Source of the DNA: Bauldia sp965232525
Lineage (GTDB): Bacteria > Pseudomonadota > Alphaproteobacteria > Rhizobiales > Kaistiaceae
Reading direction: 5' to 3'
Length of the DNA: 64,000 bases
Assembly: GCF_965232525.1 (NCBI RefSeq)
Contig: NZ_OZ246980.1
Coordinates: 1,054,001-1,118,000, forward strand
Part shown: positions 1 to 8,717 of the stretch, piece after piece
How the letters are laid out: the number at the start of each line of letters is the position of its first letter
Position numbering within the stretch: position 1 is the stretch's first letter
The notes under the pieces: model-generated
Seen by the model: the letters and a program-made list of their open reading frames with translations, nothing else
Databases searched by the model: none
What the model was told of the DNA's origin: nothing
Translations under genes and position numbers: made by a program

Positions 1-628
1 TCAGTCCACCGATATGCGACCACCAGGCGACCTGATCGCCAGGCCGGGCAATAACCACCTGATAGACCTGGTACAACACCCAGAATCCCAGCACCCAGTA
101 GGCCCGCAGTCGCAAGGGTATTCGGCCAAGAGCCAGTATCCAGATCTTCTGTTTGGGATGGAGCATCAGATAGGCGGCGACCACGCCCGCGACCGCGCCC
201 GAAGCGCCCACAACCGGTGCCTGTCCGGTCGGGTCGCTCCAAACGAACGCATAACCGGCACCGGCCGCGCACAGCAGGTAGAAGACAATGAACCGGATAT
301 GACCGAAGGCGTCCTCGACGTTGTCGGCGAACACCCACAGGAAGAGCATGTTGCCGATCAGGTGCCAGAGATCGCCGTGGAGGAACGAATAGGTGATGAT
401 CGTCAACCATTCGGGGATCGCCTCGTATTCCGGCGGCAGCGCCAGATGATCATTGTAGACCGCCGGGATCAGCCCATAGGACAAGACTGAGCTCTGGCTG
501 ACGGAACTGAGGCCACCGCTTTGCACGACGAAATAGACGAAGACGTTGGCAGCTAGCAGCGCCCAACACCCGTAAGGCCGGCTGATATGGACCAGCGGTC
601 GGCCGTCGTGGATCGGAAAGATCGGCAT
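1..628 (-). CDS. Rhomboid family intramembrane serine protease (3' end cut by window)
   Basis: Polytopic membrane protease predicted to cut transmembrane substrates within the bilayer. My translation from the ATG at 628 gives 209 residues before the window edge. HGDxxHLxxNM lies at residues 84-94, with the oxyanion Asn at 93. The catalytic serine is in GASGAVAG (Ser143) and the partner histidine is in SHIGG near residue 205. Several hydrophobic helices are visible between residues 22 and 190. The start is followed by a short hydrophilic stretch and then the first helix, as expected for the compact bacterial rhomboids. The C-terminal end lies outside the window. It is transcribed in the same direction as the next four or five genes and is 17 bp downstream of the adenosyltransferase gene. 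The substrate is unknown. Family assignment is firm because both catalytic residues are present. Confidence 0.9.
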   Translation of the reverse strand, partial: MPIFPIHDGRPLVHISRPYGCWALLAANVFVYFVVQSGGLSSVSQSSVLSYGLIPAVYNDHLALPPEYEAIPEWLTIITYSFLHGDLWHLIGNMLFLWVFADNVEDAFGHIRFIVFYLLCAAGAGYAFVWSDPTGQAPVVGASGAVAGVVAAYLMLHPKQKIWILALGRIPLRLRAYWVLGFWVLYQVYQVVIARPGDQVAWWSHIGGL

Positions 629-645
629 CGACCGCTCTCTCTCGC

Positions 646-1209
646 CTAGCGGTTCTCTCCCGGGACCCAAAGGACGTCGCCTTTGCCGCCATCATTGGCA
701 ACCCGCGAGGCGACGAAAAGAAAGTCGGACAGCCGGTTGACGTAGGTGAGCGCTGCCGGATTGAGGGGCTCAGCGGCGTTTAGCGCGGTCATCACCCGTT
801 CTGCCCGGCGGGCAACGGTGCGTGAGATATGAAGGGCTGCCGCTGCCGGCGATCCGCCGGGCAGAATGAAGGATGTCAGCGGCGCGAGACCATCATTGAG
901 CGCATCGATCTCGGCCTCGAGACGTTCGACCTGGGCGGATACGACCCGCAGTCTTTCGCGCTGTCTGCTCTCATCCTGCGGGACCGCAAGGTCGGCACCG
1001 AGATCGAATAGGTCGTTCTGAATGCGGGCGACCATCGCATCGAGATCCGGCGCAATCGCAAGGCGTGCCGTGCCAAGGGAAGCATTCAGTTCGTCGATCG
1101 TCCCGATCGCCTCAAACCGCCAGTCGGATTTCGGCCGCCGCTCGCCCGAGCCGAGGGCGGACGTGCCATCGTCTCCGGTTCGCGTGTAGATCTTGTTGAG
1201 AACCACCAT
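646..1209 (-). CDS. PduO-type cob(I)alamin adenosyltransferase
   Basis: Transfers the adenosyl group of ATP to cob(I)alamin to make adenosylcobalamin in the cytoplasm. The 187-residue length is usual for the PduO/MMAB family. The N-terminal ATP-binding motif TRTGDDGTSALGSGERRPKSD-like segment begins at residue 9, and the conserved SRTVARRAERVM and RLSDFLFVASR helices lie in the C-terminal half. The gene follows the small HIG1-like gene by 15 bp on the same strand, an arrangement frequent in alphaproteobacteria. It implies B12-dependent enzymes such as methylmalonyl-CoA mutase elsewhere in the genome; none are in this window. Confidence 0.92.
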   Translation of the reverse strand: MVVLNKIYTRTGDDGTSALGSGERRPKSDWRFEAIGTIDELNASLGTARLAIAPDLDAMVARIQNDLFDLGADLAVPQDESRQRERLRVVSAQVERLEAEIDALNDGLAPLTSFILPGGSPAAAALHISRTVARRAERVMTALNAAEPLNPAALTYVNRLSDFLFVASRVANDGGKGDVLWVPGENR

Positions 1210-1224
1210 GGTTTCGAAAACCGC

Positions 1225-1419
1225 CTACGTGGAAACAAAATAGAGCGCGGTCATCATAACGATGATCGCGACGAATTGGAGGATGACGCGCCAGCGCATG
1301 AGCGTCTGCGACCGGTTTTCGGATTTGCCGCGCACCATGTTGAGAATCCCGGCACCGAGAACAATGACGACGGCGGCCAACGCAGCGACCGTGGCGCCCT
1401 GGAGCAGCGTCTCGGCCAT
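1225..1419 (-). CDS. Twin-transmembrane HIG1-domain-like small protein
   Basis: A 64-residue membrane protein with two hydrophobic segments (about residues 8-28 and 45-62) separated by a short basic hairpin, KSENRSQTLMRWRV. The hairpin and the MRWRV/LQF pattern at the start of the second helix resemble the HIG_1 domain, found in factors that associate with respiratory supercomplexes in mitochondria and alphaproteobacteria. The ATG at 1419 is the only sensible start. The gene lies 15 bp upstream of the adenosyltransferase gene and is probably co-transcribed with it. The biochemical role in bacteria is unclear. Confidence 0.78.
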   Translation of the reverse strand: MAETLLQGATVAALAAVVIVLGAGILNMVRGKSENRSQTLMRWRVILQFVAIIVMMTALYFVST

Positions 1420-1533
1420 CTCAGGTGGCCAGCGCGGGGCGACCCCGGTGTTTCTTCAAGTGAACCATGTCTCGCGGTTATACGCCTTTCGATCAGGTCG
1501 GGCCATCAGGACCGCCACCGGCCGATAGTCGCA

Positions 1534-2565
1534 TCACGCCGCGCGTCGACGGGAACCCGCAATGGCCGAGATCGCCAGCATGGCCTGCCCAACGACCTCA
1601 ACGGAAATAGCGCCTCTGAGACGGCTGTCGACCACCGCCCGGTTCAGGATGTCCAAAGCGCGCTCGATCCGCGGCAGGGACCAGATCGTCACTTGCCGCG
1701 ATACGACAGGTCGCCGACGGAAGAAGATCTGCGGTGGCAACGCCCGGTCTGGCGGCGTGCCGGCATCGACCGCCGCGCGAGCCCGGTGCAACATGTCGAA
1801 ATGCCGAACGGCAGCGCCGATCACCGCGAAATCCGCCGTTCCCGCGGCAACCAGGCGACGATAGGCGCGGGCGAAGCCCTCGGCGTCCCCCGATGCGGCG
1901 GCATCGACAGCCTCATCCACGGCAAAGGCGGATGCGTCGCCAACGATGGCGCGGACATCCTCGATTGTGATTTCGCCTTTTCCGGCTGCATAGAGGCAGA
2001 GTTTGACCACCTCGCCCCGGCTTGCCATCCGATCGCCGCCGAGTAGTGCCGTAAGGGCTTCGCGGGCGTCACCGGCAACGGCTAAGCCCGCCGCATTGGT
2101 TTCCTCATCAATGACCCGACTCAGTGCTTGGGCGTCGTCCGCGTAACAGGCAATCGCCACTGCATTCGCCGCCGCGGCGAACAGTTTGCGAAGGGGTGCC
2201 GTTTTCCTGAGTTCGCCGGCGGCGATCACGACAAACGCATCTTCCGGTGGGGTCGCGATCAGCGGCTCGAGCGCCGGCACGATCGAGCCGGCTCCCTGAA
2301 CACGAACGCTGATGCAGCGCGTGCCGCCGAACATCGGGATGGCGTACGCTTCGTCGGCCAGGCGCTTCGGATCGGCGGCGATTTCGGCCGAATCGAGGTG
2401 AATATGACTGAGGGCATCGGCATCGTCACCCAACACAGTCGCCGCGAGCGTCGAGGCGCGCTCGCTCACAAGGCCGGCATCGTTGCCGAAGATGAGGATG
2501 CAGCGAGCGGAGGGATCGGGCCGTGCGAAGAACCGCGCGACTTCGGTCGCGCGAAGCTCTGCCAC
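1534..2565 (-). CDS. holA: DNA polymerase III subunit delta
   Basis: Clamp-loader delta subunit, which opens the beta sliding clamp during replication. The 343-residue length fits the family. The N-terminal AAA-like module contains ILIFGNDAGLVSERA (the degenerate P-loop region typical of HolA) and FGGTRCISVR further on. The C-terminal helical collar domain contains LLGGDRMASRGEVVKLCLYA, the characteristic GxDRxxxxxElxKL motif. The gene follows lptE by 10 bp in the order leuS-lptE-holA, conserved in alphaproteobacteria, which supports the assignment. Confidence 0.92.
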   Translation of the reverse strand: MAELRATEVARFFARPDPSARCILIFGNDAGLVSERASTLAATVLGDDADALSHIHLDSAEIAADPKRLADEAYAIPMFGGTRCISVRVQGAGSIVPALEPLIATPPEDAFVVIAAGELRKTAPLRKLFAAAANAVAIACYADDAQALSRVIDEETNAAGLAVAGDAREALTALLGGDRMASRGEVVKLCLYAAGKGEITIEDVRAIVGDASAFAVDEAVDAAASGDAEGFARAYRRLVAAGTADFAVIGAAVRHFDMLHRARAAVDAGTPPDRALPPQIFFRRRPVVSRQVTIWSLPRIERALDILNRAVVDSRLRGAISVEVVGQAMLAISAIAGSRRRAA

Positions 2566-2575
2566 AACCGTTTAC

Positions 2576-3115
2576 TCAGGAGCCGGCGGCGACCGCCGCG
2601 GCGACACGGGTGGAAATCTCGCGAGCAGCCTCAGCGGCAGCGCGATTCTCGGCGTCGATCTTTGCCCGGGTATTGGCGAAGGCTTGGTTGCTCCGGTTGT
2701 ACGAGGCCGACGTCCGGGCGGTGCCGCGGACGAGCTGCTCGCCGCTGGCGATATTGGTGACCTCGTAGGTCGCCGCCAACCGAACGGAGAACACCGGCGA
2801 CGAATCGATGTTGGTAATACCGAGGCCGACCTCACGCGAGGTGACCGTCAGCTTCATCCTGTAGAGCGGATCGCCGACCGTCTTGCCGCCAGTGAGTTGA
2901 AAAAGAACGTTGTTGCGGACCTGCTGGGACACCCGGTCCTTGACCGGTGCGATCGCAATCCGGGTCAGCGTTGATTGAACCGTGCCGCCGCCCGCCGCCG
3001 GACCGTACAGCGGCTGGACCGTGCAGGCACCGAGCATCCCGGCGACGAGTGCTGCAGCCAGCCCCCGAATACCGGCGCGGCGGGATATGCGGTAGCCGCG
3101 GTCAGACGACGACAT
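2576..3115 (-). CDS. lptE: LPS-assembly lipoprotein LptE
   Basis: Outer-membrane lipoprotein that plugs the LptD barrel and assists lipopolysaccharide insertion. I place the start at the ATG at 3115, giving 179 residues. Residues 1-30 form a lipoprotein signal with the lipobox-like GMLGAC followed by TVQPLYGP, a highly typical LptE start in alphaproteobacteria. The C-terminal third contains alanine-rich helix AENRAAAEAAREIS. The start overlaps the last codons of leuS by 14 bp and the stop is 10 bp from holA, indicating translational coupling. An upstream in-frame start at 3235 exists but would lie inside leuS and precede the signal peptide. Confidence 0.88.
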   Translation of the reverse strand: MSSSDRGYRISRRAGIRGLAAALVAGMLGACTVQPLYGPAAGGGTVQSTLTRIAIAPVKDRVSQQVRNNVLFQLTGGKTVGDPLYRMKLTVTSREVGLGITNIDSSPVFSVRLAATYEVTNIASGEQLVRGTARTSASYNRSNQAFANTRAKIDAENRAAAEAAREISTRVAAAVAAGS

Positions 3116-5744
3116 TAACGATCCTCTTCGGTACGACGACGATCTTCTTTGGATCATTCCCCCCGAGCGCCCGAGCGACGAAATCGAGCGCGAGAACAGC
3201 CCGCTCGACGTCACCTTGTGACGCGTCCGCGGCAATTGTCAATTCGCCACGTTTCTTTCCGTTCACCTGCACCGGTAACACTATCACGTCCTCGGTTAGA
3301 AGCGAGGGATCAAATGGCGGCCAGTCGCTGCTGGCGACCACGCTTTTGTGGCCGAGCGTAGCCCAGCAGGCTTCTGCCAAATGCGGCATCATCGGTGCCA
3401 TCATCTGGACCAGGAACTCGAGCGCCTCTCGGAGGGCATCGTCCAGGCTGGGATCCTCACCGGGCGGCGACTCGGTCGCCGCGGCGGAACAGGCACTGAC
3501 CAACTCGTGGATGCGGGCCACCGACACGTTGAACCGCAGCGTTTCGATGCTCTCGCCGACCGCAGCAAGCGCCTTGTGGGCCGATTTGCGTAGTGTCGCG
3601 GCAGCAGCCGTAGGTTCGCTGGTCGGCTCAGGCGACCCCGGCGGCGGCAAGCGGGGCGCTGCCTCGGTGACCACGCGCCATACCCGCTGGACGAAACGGT
3701 AGGCGCCGGCTGCCCCTTCGTCGGTCCAAATGACGTCCCGGTCGGGTGGGGAGTCGGACAGCATGAACCATCGTGCGGTGTCGGCGCCGTACTGGTCGAT
3801 GATTGCGGTCGGGTCGACGACGTTCTTCTTCGACTTCGACATCGATTCGACCGCGCCGATGGTGACAGGTTCGCCGGTATCGACGTGGACGGCGCTACCG
3901 TCCTCGCCGAGGCGCACTTCCTCCGGGAAAAGCCAGCGCCCGTCTACGCCCTTATAGGTTTCGTGGGTTACCATGCCTTGGGTGAACAATCCGTCGAACG
4001 GTTCGTCGAGGCCGGCGTGGCCCGTCACTTTCATCGCCCGGGTGAAGAAGCGTGAGTAGAGCAGATGCAGGATCGCATGCTCTACGCCACCGATGTATTG
4101 ATCGACCGGCAGCCAGGCGTCGGCGGCAGCAGGGTCGGTCGGCGTCGCCGCCCAGGGATCGGTGAACCGGGCGAAATACCAGGACGAATCGACGAACGTG
4201 TCCATTGTGTCGGTTTCGCGGGTCGCTGCGCCGCCGCATTTCGGGCAGTTTACCGCCTTCCAGGTCGGATGATGATCGAGCGGATTGCCCGGGCGATCGA
4301 ACGAGACGTCGTCCGGCAGCTTCACCGGCAGATCGGCGTCGGGCACCGGCACCACGCCGCAGGTCGGACAATGGATGACCGGGATTGGGCAGCCCCAATA
4401 GCGCTGGCGTGAGATGCCCCAGTCGCGAAGGCGATAGTTTACCTCGCGCACCCCTTGCGGCTTGCCGGCGATGGTTATCGCTTCCAGCCTTTGGGCCATG
4501 GCGTCTTTAGCCTCGGGCACCGACATGCCGTCAAGGAAGGCCGAGTTGATCATCCGCCCGTCACCGACATAGGCCTCGTCGCCGGATTCGAACTGCTCGA
4601 CCCAGGCAGCGAACTCGGCGCCAGTGTCGATCACATCGAGGGGCGCCACCACCGGCATGATTGGCAGGTGGTACTTGGCGGCGAAATCGAAATCGCGCTG
4701 GTCGTGGCCGGGGCAGCCGAAGATCGCTCCTGTCCCGTAATCCATGAGCACGAAGTTGGCGACATAGACCGGTAATTTGAGATCGGAATCGACCGGATGA
4801 ACCACTGCCAGTCCCGTGTCGAAACCGCGCTTCTCTGCCGTTTCCAATGCTTCTTCGCTGGTTCCCGCGTGATGGCAATCGGCGATGAACCGAGTGAGCT
4901 CGGGGTTGTCGGCCGCCAAAGCCGTGGCCAGTGGATGATCGGGTGAGATCGCCATGAACGACGCCCCAAACAGGGTATCGTGGCGCGTCGTGAACACTTC
5001 GAGATCGTCGAAGCCTTGGGGCGGCCTCCCATCGAACGCGAATCGGATACGCATCCCTTCGGATCGGCCGATCCAATTGCGCTGCATGATCCGGACTTTA
5101 TCGGGCCAGCGCTCGAGGGTATCGAGCGCCGCCAGGAGATCGTCGGAGAAGGCGGTCGTCCGGAAAAACCACTGGGTCAGTTCGCGTTGCTCGACTTCGG
5201 CGCCGGATCGCCAGCCGCGGCCGTCGATCACTTGCTCGTTGGCAAGCACCGTCTGGTCGACCGGGTCCCAATTGACCCGCGACTTGCCACGATAAGCAAG
5301 ACCAGCGGCGAGAAAGTCGAGGAAGAGCTTCTGCTGTTGGGCGTAATAGTCGACGTCGCAAGTGGCGAATTCGCGTCGCCAATCGAGCGACAGCCCCATG
5401 GTCTTTAGCTGCTCGCGCATGGCGGAGATGTTGCCGTAGGTCCAGTCGGCCGGGTTAACCTTGTTCTGGATCGCGGCGTTCTCAGCTGGTAGGCCGAAGG
5501 CATCCCACCCCATGGGATGGAGAACGTTGAAGCCGTTGGCGCGCTTGTAGCGTGCCACCACGTCGCCCATCGTATAGTTGCGGACATGGCCCATGTGGAT
5601 GCGCCCCGATGGATAGGGGAACATCTCAAGCACGTAGTATTTCGGCCGCGGATCGTCGTTATCGGTCTCGAAAATGCGGGCATCCGTCCACACCGCCTGC
5701 CAATGGGCCTCGGATTCCTTTGGGTTGTATCGCTCGCTGGTCAT
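3102..5744 (-). CDS. leuS: Leucyl-tRNA synthetase
   Basis: Charges tRNA(Leu) with leucine. The 880-residue protein starts at the ATG at 5744 (MTSERYNPKE). The class I signature appears as PYPSGRIHMGH with HMGH at residues 50-53. The CP1 editing domain contains the T-rich region near FTTRHDTLFGASF, and a zinc-type CPTCGVVPVP segment plus CPKCGG are present. The second class I signature reads SMSKSKKN rather than KMSKS, so its first lysine is serine while the catalytically important second lysine is kept. The C-terminal anticodon-binding and VNGKKRG segments are complete. It is the first gene of the leuS-lptE-holA run, with a divergent gene upstream. Confidence 0.96.
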   Translation of the reverse strand: MTSERYNPKESEAHWQAVWTDARIFETDNDDPRPKYYVLEMFPYPSGRIHMGHVRNYTMGDVVARYKRANGFNVLHPMGWDAFGLPAENAAIQNKVNPADWTYGNISAMREQLKTMGLSLDWRREFATCDVDYYAQQQKLFLDFLAAGLAYRGKSRVNWDPVDQTVLANEQVIDGRGWRSGAEVEQRELTQWFFRTTAFSDDLLAALDTLERWPDKVRIMQRNWIGRSEGMRIRFAFDGRPPQGFDDLEVFTTRHDTLFGASFMAISPDHPLATALAADNPELTRFIADCHHAGTSEEALETAEKRGFDTGLAVVHPVDSDLKLPVYVANFVLMDYGTGAIFGCPGHDQRDFDFAAKYHLPIMPVVAPLDVIDTGAEFAAWVEQFESGDEAYVGDGRMINSAFLDGMSVPEAKDAMAQRLEAITIAGKPQGVREVNYRLRDWGISRQRYWGCPIPVIHCPTCGVVPVPDADLPVKLPDDVSFDRPGNPLDHHPTWKAVNCPKCGGAATRETDTMDTFVDSSWYFARFTDPWAATPTDPAAADAWLPVDQYIGGVEHAILHLLYSRFFTRAMKVTGHAGLDEPFDGLFTQGMVTHETYKGVDGRWLFPEEVRLGEDGSAVHVDTGEPVTIGAVESMSKSKKNVVDPTAIIDQYGADTARWFMLSDSPPDRDVIWTDEGAAGAYRFVQRVWRVVTEAAPRLPPPGSPEPTSEPTAAAATLRKSAHKALAAVGESIETLRFNVSVARIHELVSACSAAATESPPGEDPSLDDALREALEFLVQMMAPMMPHLAEACWATLGHKSVVASSDWPPFDPSLLTEDVIVLPVQVNGKKRGELTIAADASQGDVERAVLALDFVARALGGNDPKKIVVVPKRIVNVVV

Positions 5745-5972
5745 GGCCGGATGAGGAGCTTGGGAGATCGCGTCGCGCCGGCTCGGCCGCCGCCGGCGGA
5801 CACTCACCAGAATCATCGCCAGTGGTCAACCGGAAAGGCGGGTCCGCGCGGGTCGGCTTGCCACAATCGAGGCGCCACGAATGAAGCGATCCGGCCTTTG
5901 CCAGGATGCGTGCGTAATCGCAACTTGAGGTGCCCTCGGTGGAGCGGTATCGAGGGTCAGGGGGACGACCAA

Positions 5973-6785
5973 ATGGGCATGTTTGATTCCTTGAATCTTC
6001 CGGTTCCGGCAATTGCCGGGACATTGCCGATCGTCGGGCAGGCGCCGGAGCGACCCGATCCGCACCTGATCGACCAACTCAAGGCCGTCGGAACCGCGAC
6101 AGCGTCAGCCCTGATGCATCGCATGGGCGTCCGGCAGACCTTCATCGAGGGGCCGCTCCCTCGCATGCCGGGTGCCAAGGTTGTCGGGCCGGTGGTCACG
6201 CTGCAGTTCATGCCCCGGCGCGAGGACGTGATCGCCGGAATCGCCCCCGGTGAGGGCGAGGAGCAACTGGAGAAGTCCACAGCCCTGTGGTCAGTGTTCG
6301 AAACCGTTCAGCCTGGCGACATTCTTGCGGTGCAGGCGTTTGGCGACCTCAAGACCGGCTGCATGGGCGATATGCTGATCACCTTCTTCAAAGGGCGCGG
6401 CGGCATCGGAATTGTCGTTGACGGCTGCATCCGCGACTGGCCGCGGGTCAAGAACATCGGCACGCCGGTGTGGACGCGTGGCTTCACCCCCAACTATGCG
6501 TCGCAATCGACTTTGCTGCCCTGGGCGGTCAATGTGCCGATCGCGTGCAGCGACGTCCTGGTGATCCCGGGCGACGTCATGATTGCTGATGGTGATGGGG
6601 TCGTTTTGGTGCCTGCCAAGATGGTGCCGCTGGTTCTTGAACACGGCCTTGATCACGATGAGTGGGAGGAGTTCAGCCGCGCCCGCCTTTCCGAGGGGGG
6701 CAACATCAGAAAGTACTATCCGCTGAGCGAAGAAGGCATGGCCGAATACGAAGCATGGAAGAAAGCCCGCGTCGATCAGGACTGA
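5973..6785 (+). CDS. RraA-like / HMG aldolase family protein
   Basis: A 270-residue cytoplasmic protein of the RraA/HMG-CHA aldolase fold, members of which are class II pyruvate aldolases, oxaloacetate decarboxylases or RNase E inhibitors. The active-site region GGIGIVVDGCIRDWP and the preceding GDMLITFFKGRG segment are conserved, as is the later GDVMIADGDGVVLVP motif. The start at 5973 is preceded by GGGGGACG as ribosome-binding site; longer upstream starts would overlap leuS antisense. It is 34 bp upstream of an enolase-superfamily dehydratase gene, which suggests that the two act in one sugar-acid or aromatic-acid catabolic route as aldolase and dehydratase. The exact substrate cannot be told from sequence. 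Confidence 0.82.
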   Translation: MGMFDSLNLPVPAIAGTLPIVGQAPERPDPHLIDQLKAVGTATASALMHRMGVRQTFIEGPLPRMPGAKVVGPVVTLQFMPRREDVIAGIAPGEGEEQLEKSTALWSVFETVQPGDILAVQAFGDLKTGCMGDMLITFFKGRGGIGIVVDGCIRDWPRVKNIGTPVWTRGFTPNYASQSTLLPWAVNVPIACSDVLVIPGDVMIADGDGVVLVPAKMVPLVLEHGLDHDEWEEFSRARLSEGGNIRKYYPLSEEGMAEYEAWKKARVDQD

Positions 6786-6819
6786 ATTCCGCGAAGTTAT
6801 CACCCCGGGAAGAGACATC

Positions 6820-7977
6820 ATGAAAATCACCGCCGTGAAGACCGCTGCCACCAGTGGTCACTGCATGCACCTTTGGGTGCGGGTCGAAACCGATGCCGGG
6901 ATCACCGGCCTTGGCGAGTGCGTTCATGGCGGCCACGCGGCGATCGCGTTGATCCGCGACCTAACGCCCAAGCTGATCGGCAAGGACCCGTTCGCGGTCG
7001 ATGCGTTGTTCGAGGAGCTCCGGCGTGGTTTGGTCTTCGAAGGCGGTTTCGCCGGGGCATTGATTACCGCCCTGACCGGCATTGAGATCGCGTTGTGGGA
7101 TCTCAAGGGCAAGGCGTTGAAGACGCCGGTCTATGAACTGCTCGGTGGCAAGTTCCGGGACAAGATTCGCGTCTATGCTGATTGCGAAGTAACGCCCGGC
7201 ATGAATTTTGATGAGTGCAAGAAGGTTGTCGACGAGGTGCTCGATAAGGGATTCACGGCCCTGAAGATCGACCTCGACATCGGCGCTTACGGCTACATGC
7301 AGAGCGAAGTGGCCGACTTCGAGAAGGACGCGTTCAACTATACCGCTGGCCCTTGGGAGCACAATCGCATGGTGCGGTTGGCTGAGATGGTGCGCAAGGC
7401 CGCCGGCGACACGTTCGACATCGCCAGCGACATCCACACTAGGCTCGACGTGCCGAGCGCGATCCGGCTGGTCAAGGATCTCGAGCCGTTCAATCTCATG
7501 TGGCTGGAGGAGCCGGTACCGCCTGAAAACGTAGCGGCGATGCGCGAGATCAAGCGCACGACAACGACACCGATCTGTGCTGGCGAGAATCTTTATCTGC
7601 GCTCCGGATTCCGCGATCTCATCGAGAGCCAGGCCGTCGACATCATCATGCCGGACATTCCCAAGTGCGGCGGGCTGTCGGAGTGTCGCAAGATCGCGAA
7701 CATGGCGGAGATCTATTACATCCCCTTCGCACCCCACAACGTGTCGTCGCCGATCGGCACGATGGCGTCGGCGCATGTCTGCGCCACGGTGCCCAATTTC
7801 CTGGTGCTGGAGTTCCACTGGCTCAATCGCGACTACTGGTCGACGATCACCACACGCAAGACCGACATCATCAAGGATGGGTTCATCGCGCTTGACGATG
7901 CGCCCGGCATCGGTCTCGAACTCGACGAGGAGGTCGCCCGCGCGCATCAGTATCCCGGCACGACTTGGTTCGAGTGA
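6820..7977 (+). CDS. Mandelate racemase / muconate lactonizing enzyme family dehydratase
   Basis: A 385-residue enolase-superfamily enzyme that abstracts a proton alpha to a carboxylate, probably as a sugar-acid dehydratase. The barrel metal ligands appear as SDIH (Asp), WLEEP (Glu) and AGEN (Glu), in the usual order. A histidine in PFAPHNVSSP is the likely general acid/base, as in galactonate- and mannonate-type dehydratases. A KID motif on the second barrel strand is also present. The N-terminal capping domain starts MKITAVKT. A ribosome-binding site GGGAAGAG precedes the ATG. It is probably co-transcribed with the RraA-like gene. Confidence 0.9.
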   Translation: MKITAVKTAATSGHCMHLWVRVETDAGITGLGECVHGGHAAIALIRDLTPKLIGKDPFAVDALFEELRRGLVFEGGFAGALITALTGIEIALWDLKGKALKTPVYELLGGKFRDKIRVYADCEVTPGMNFDECKKVVDEVLDKGFTALKIDLDIGAYGYMQSEVADFEKDAFNYTAGPWEHNRMVRLAEMVRKAAGDTFDIASDIHTRLDVPSAIRLVKDLEPFNLMWLEEPVPPENVAAMREIKRTTTTPICAGENLYLRSGFRDLIESQAVDIIMPDIPKCGGLSECRKIANMAEIYYIPFAPHNVSSPIGTMASAHVCATVPNFLVLEFHWLNRDYWSTITTRKTDIIKDGFIALDDAPGIGLELDEEVARAHQYPGTTWFE

Positions 7978-8007
7978 CCCGGCGATATCGGTGGAGTTGA
8001 CGGATCT

Positions 8008-8688
8008 GTGACAGACCACGTGGGTCTCGGCACGGTACGTGAGCGCATCGCGCGCGCCGAACGGGATGCCGGTCGGCCGGTGGGGTCGGTGGGCCTGATC
8101 GCGGTGTCGAAGACGTTCGATGCTGATGCCATCCGCCCGGTGATCGCCGCGGGACAACGGGTGTTCGGCGAAAACCGAGTCCAGGAGGCGAAGGCCAAGT
8201 GGCCTATGCTCAAAGCCGCTGCCCCCGACCTCGAGCTCCACCTGATCGGGCCGCTCCAGTCCAACAAGGCGGGTGACGCCGTGGCCCTGTTCGACGCGAT
8301 CCACACGATCGATCGGGACAGGATCGCGCGTGCGATCGTCAAGGAGATCGAACGGCAGGGCCGATCGCCGCGCTTGCTGGTTCAGGTCAACACCGGCGCG
8401 GAACCACAGAAGGCCGGCGTACTCCCAAAGGACACGGATGCGTTTATAGACCGATGTCGCTCCGAGTTCGGCCTGACGATCGATGGCCTGATGTGCATTC
8501 CACCCATCGACGAGCCCGCTGGCCCGCACTTCGCGCTGCTCGCCAAGATCGCCGAGCGACTGGGCCTCAACTCGCTGTCGATGGGGATGAGCGCCGATTT
8601 CGTCGACGCCATTGCACTGGGTGCCACGGATGTCCGGATCGGCAGCGCCATTTTCGGTGAGCGGAAAAAGCCCGCGCCCCAAGGATAG
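8008..8688 (+). CDS. YggS family pyridoxal-phosphate homeostasis protein
   Basis: PLP-binding protein of the PLPBP/YggS/PROSC family involved in vitamin B6 homeostasis. The 226-residue TIM-barrel protein has the PLP lysine in IAVSKTF near residue 35, FGENRVQEA, LHLIGPLQSNK, VNTGAEPQKAG and the C-terminal LSMGMSADF plus VRIGSAIFGER phosphate-binding segments. It starts with GTG at 8008. It follows the dehydratase gene by 30 bp. A degenerate second copy of its central segment lies about 1 kb downstream (9275-9367). Confidence 0.92.
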   Translation: MTDHVGLGTVRERIARAERDAGRPVGSVGLIAVSKTFDADAIRPVIAAGQRVFGENRVQEAKAKWPMLKAAAPDLELHLIGPLQSNKAGDAVALFDAIHTIDRDRIARAIVKEIERQGRSPRLLVQVNTGAEPQKAGVLPKDTDAFIDRCRSEFGLTIDGLMCIPPIDEPAGPHFALLAKIAERLGLNSLSMGMSADFVDAIALGATDVRIGSAIFGERKKPAPQG

Positions 8689-8717
8689 GCAGGCGCCTTG
8701 GTTGTTGCGAGGATTCG

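Noticed and set aside
14..490. Long plus-strand reading frame opposite the rhomboid gene
   Set aside because: The minus strand carries an unmistakable rhomboid with catalytic residues; the plus frame has no recognisable features and is a codon-bias shadow.
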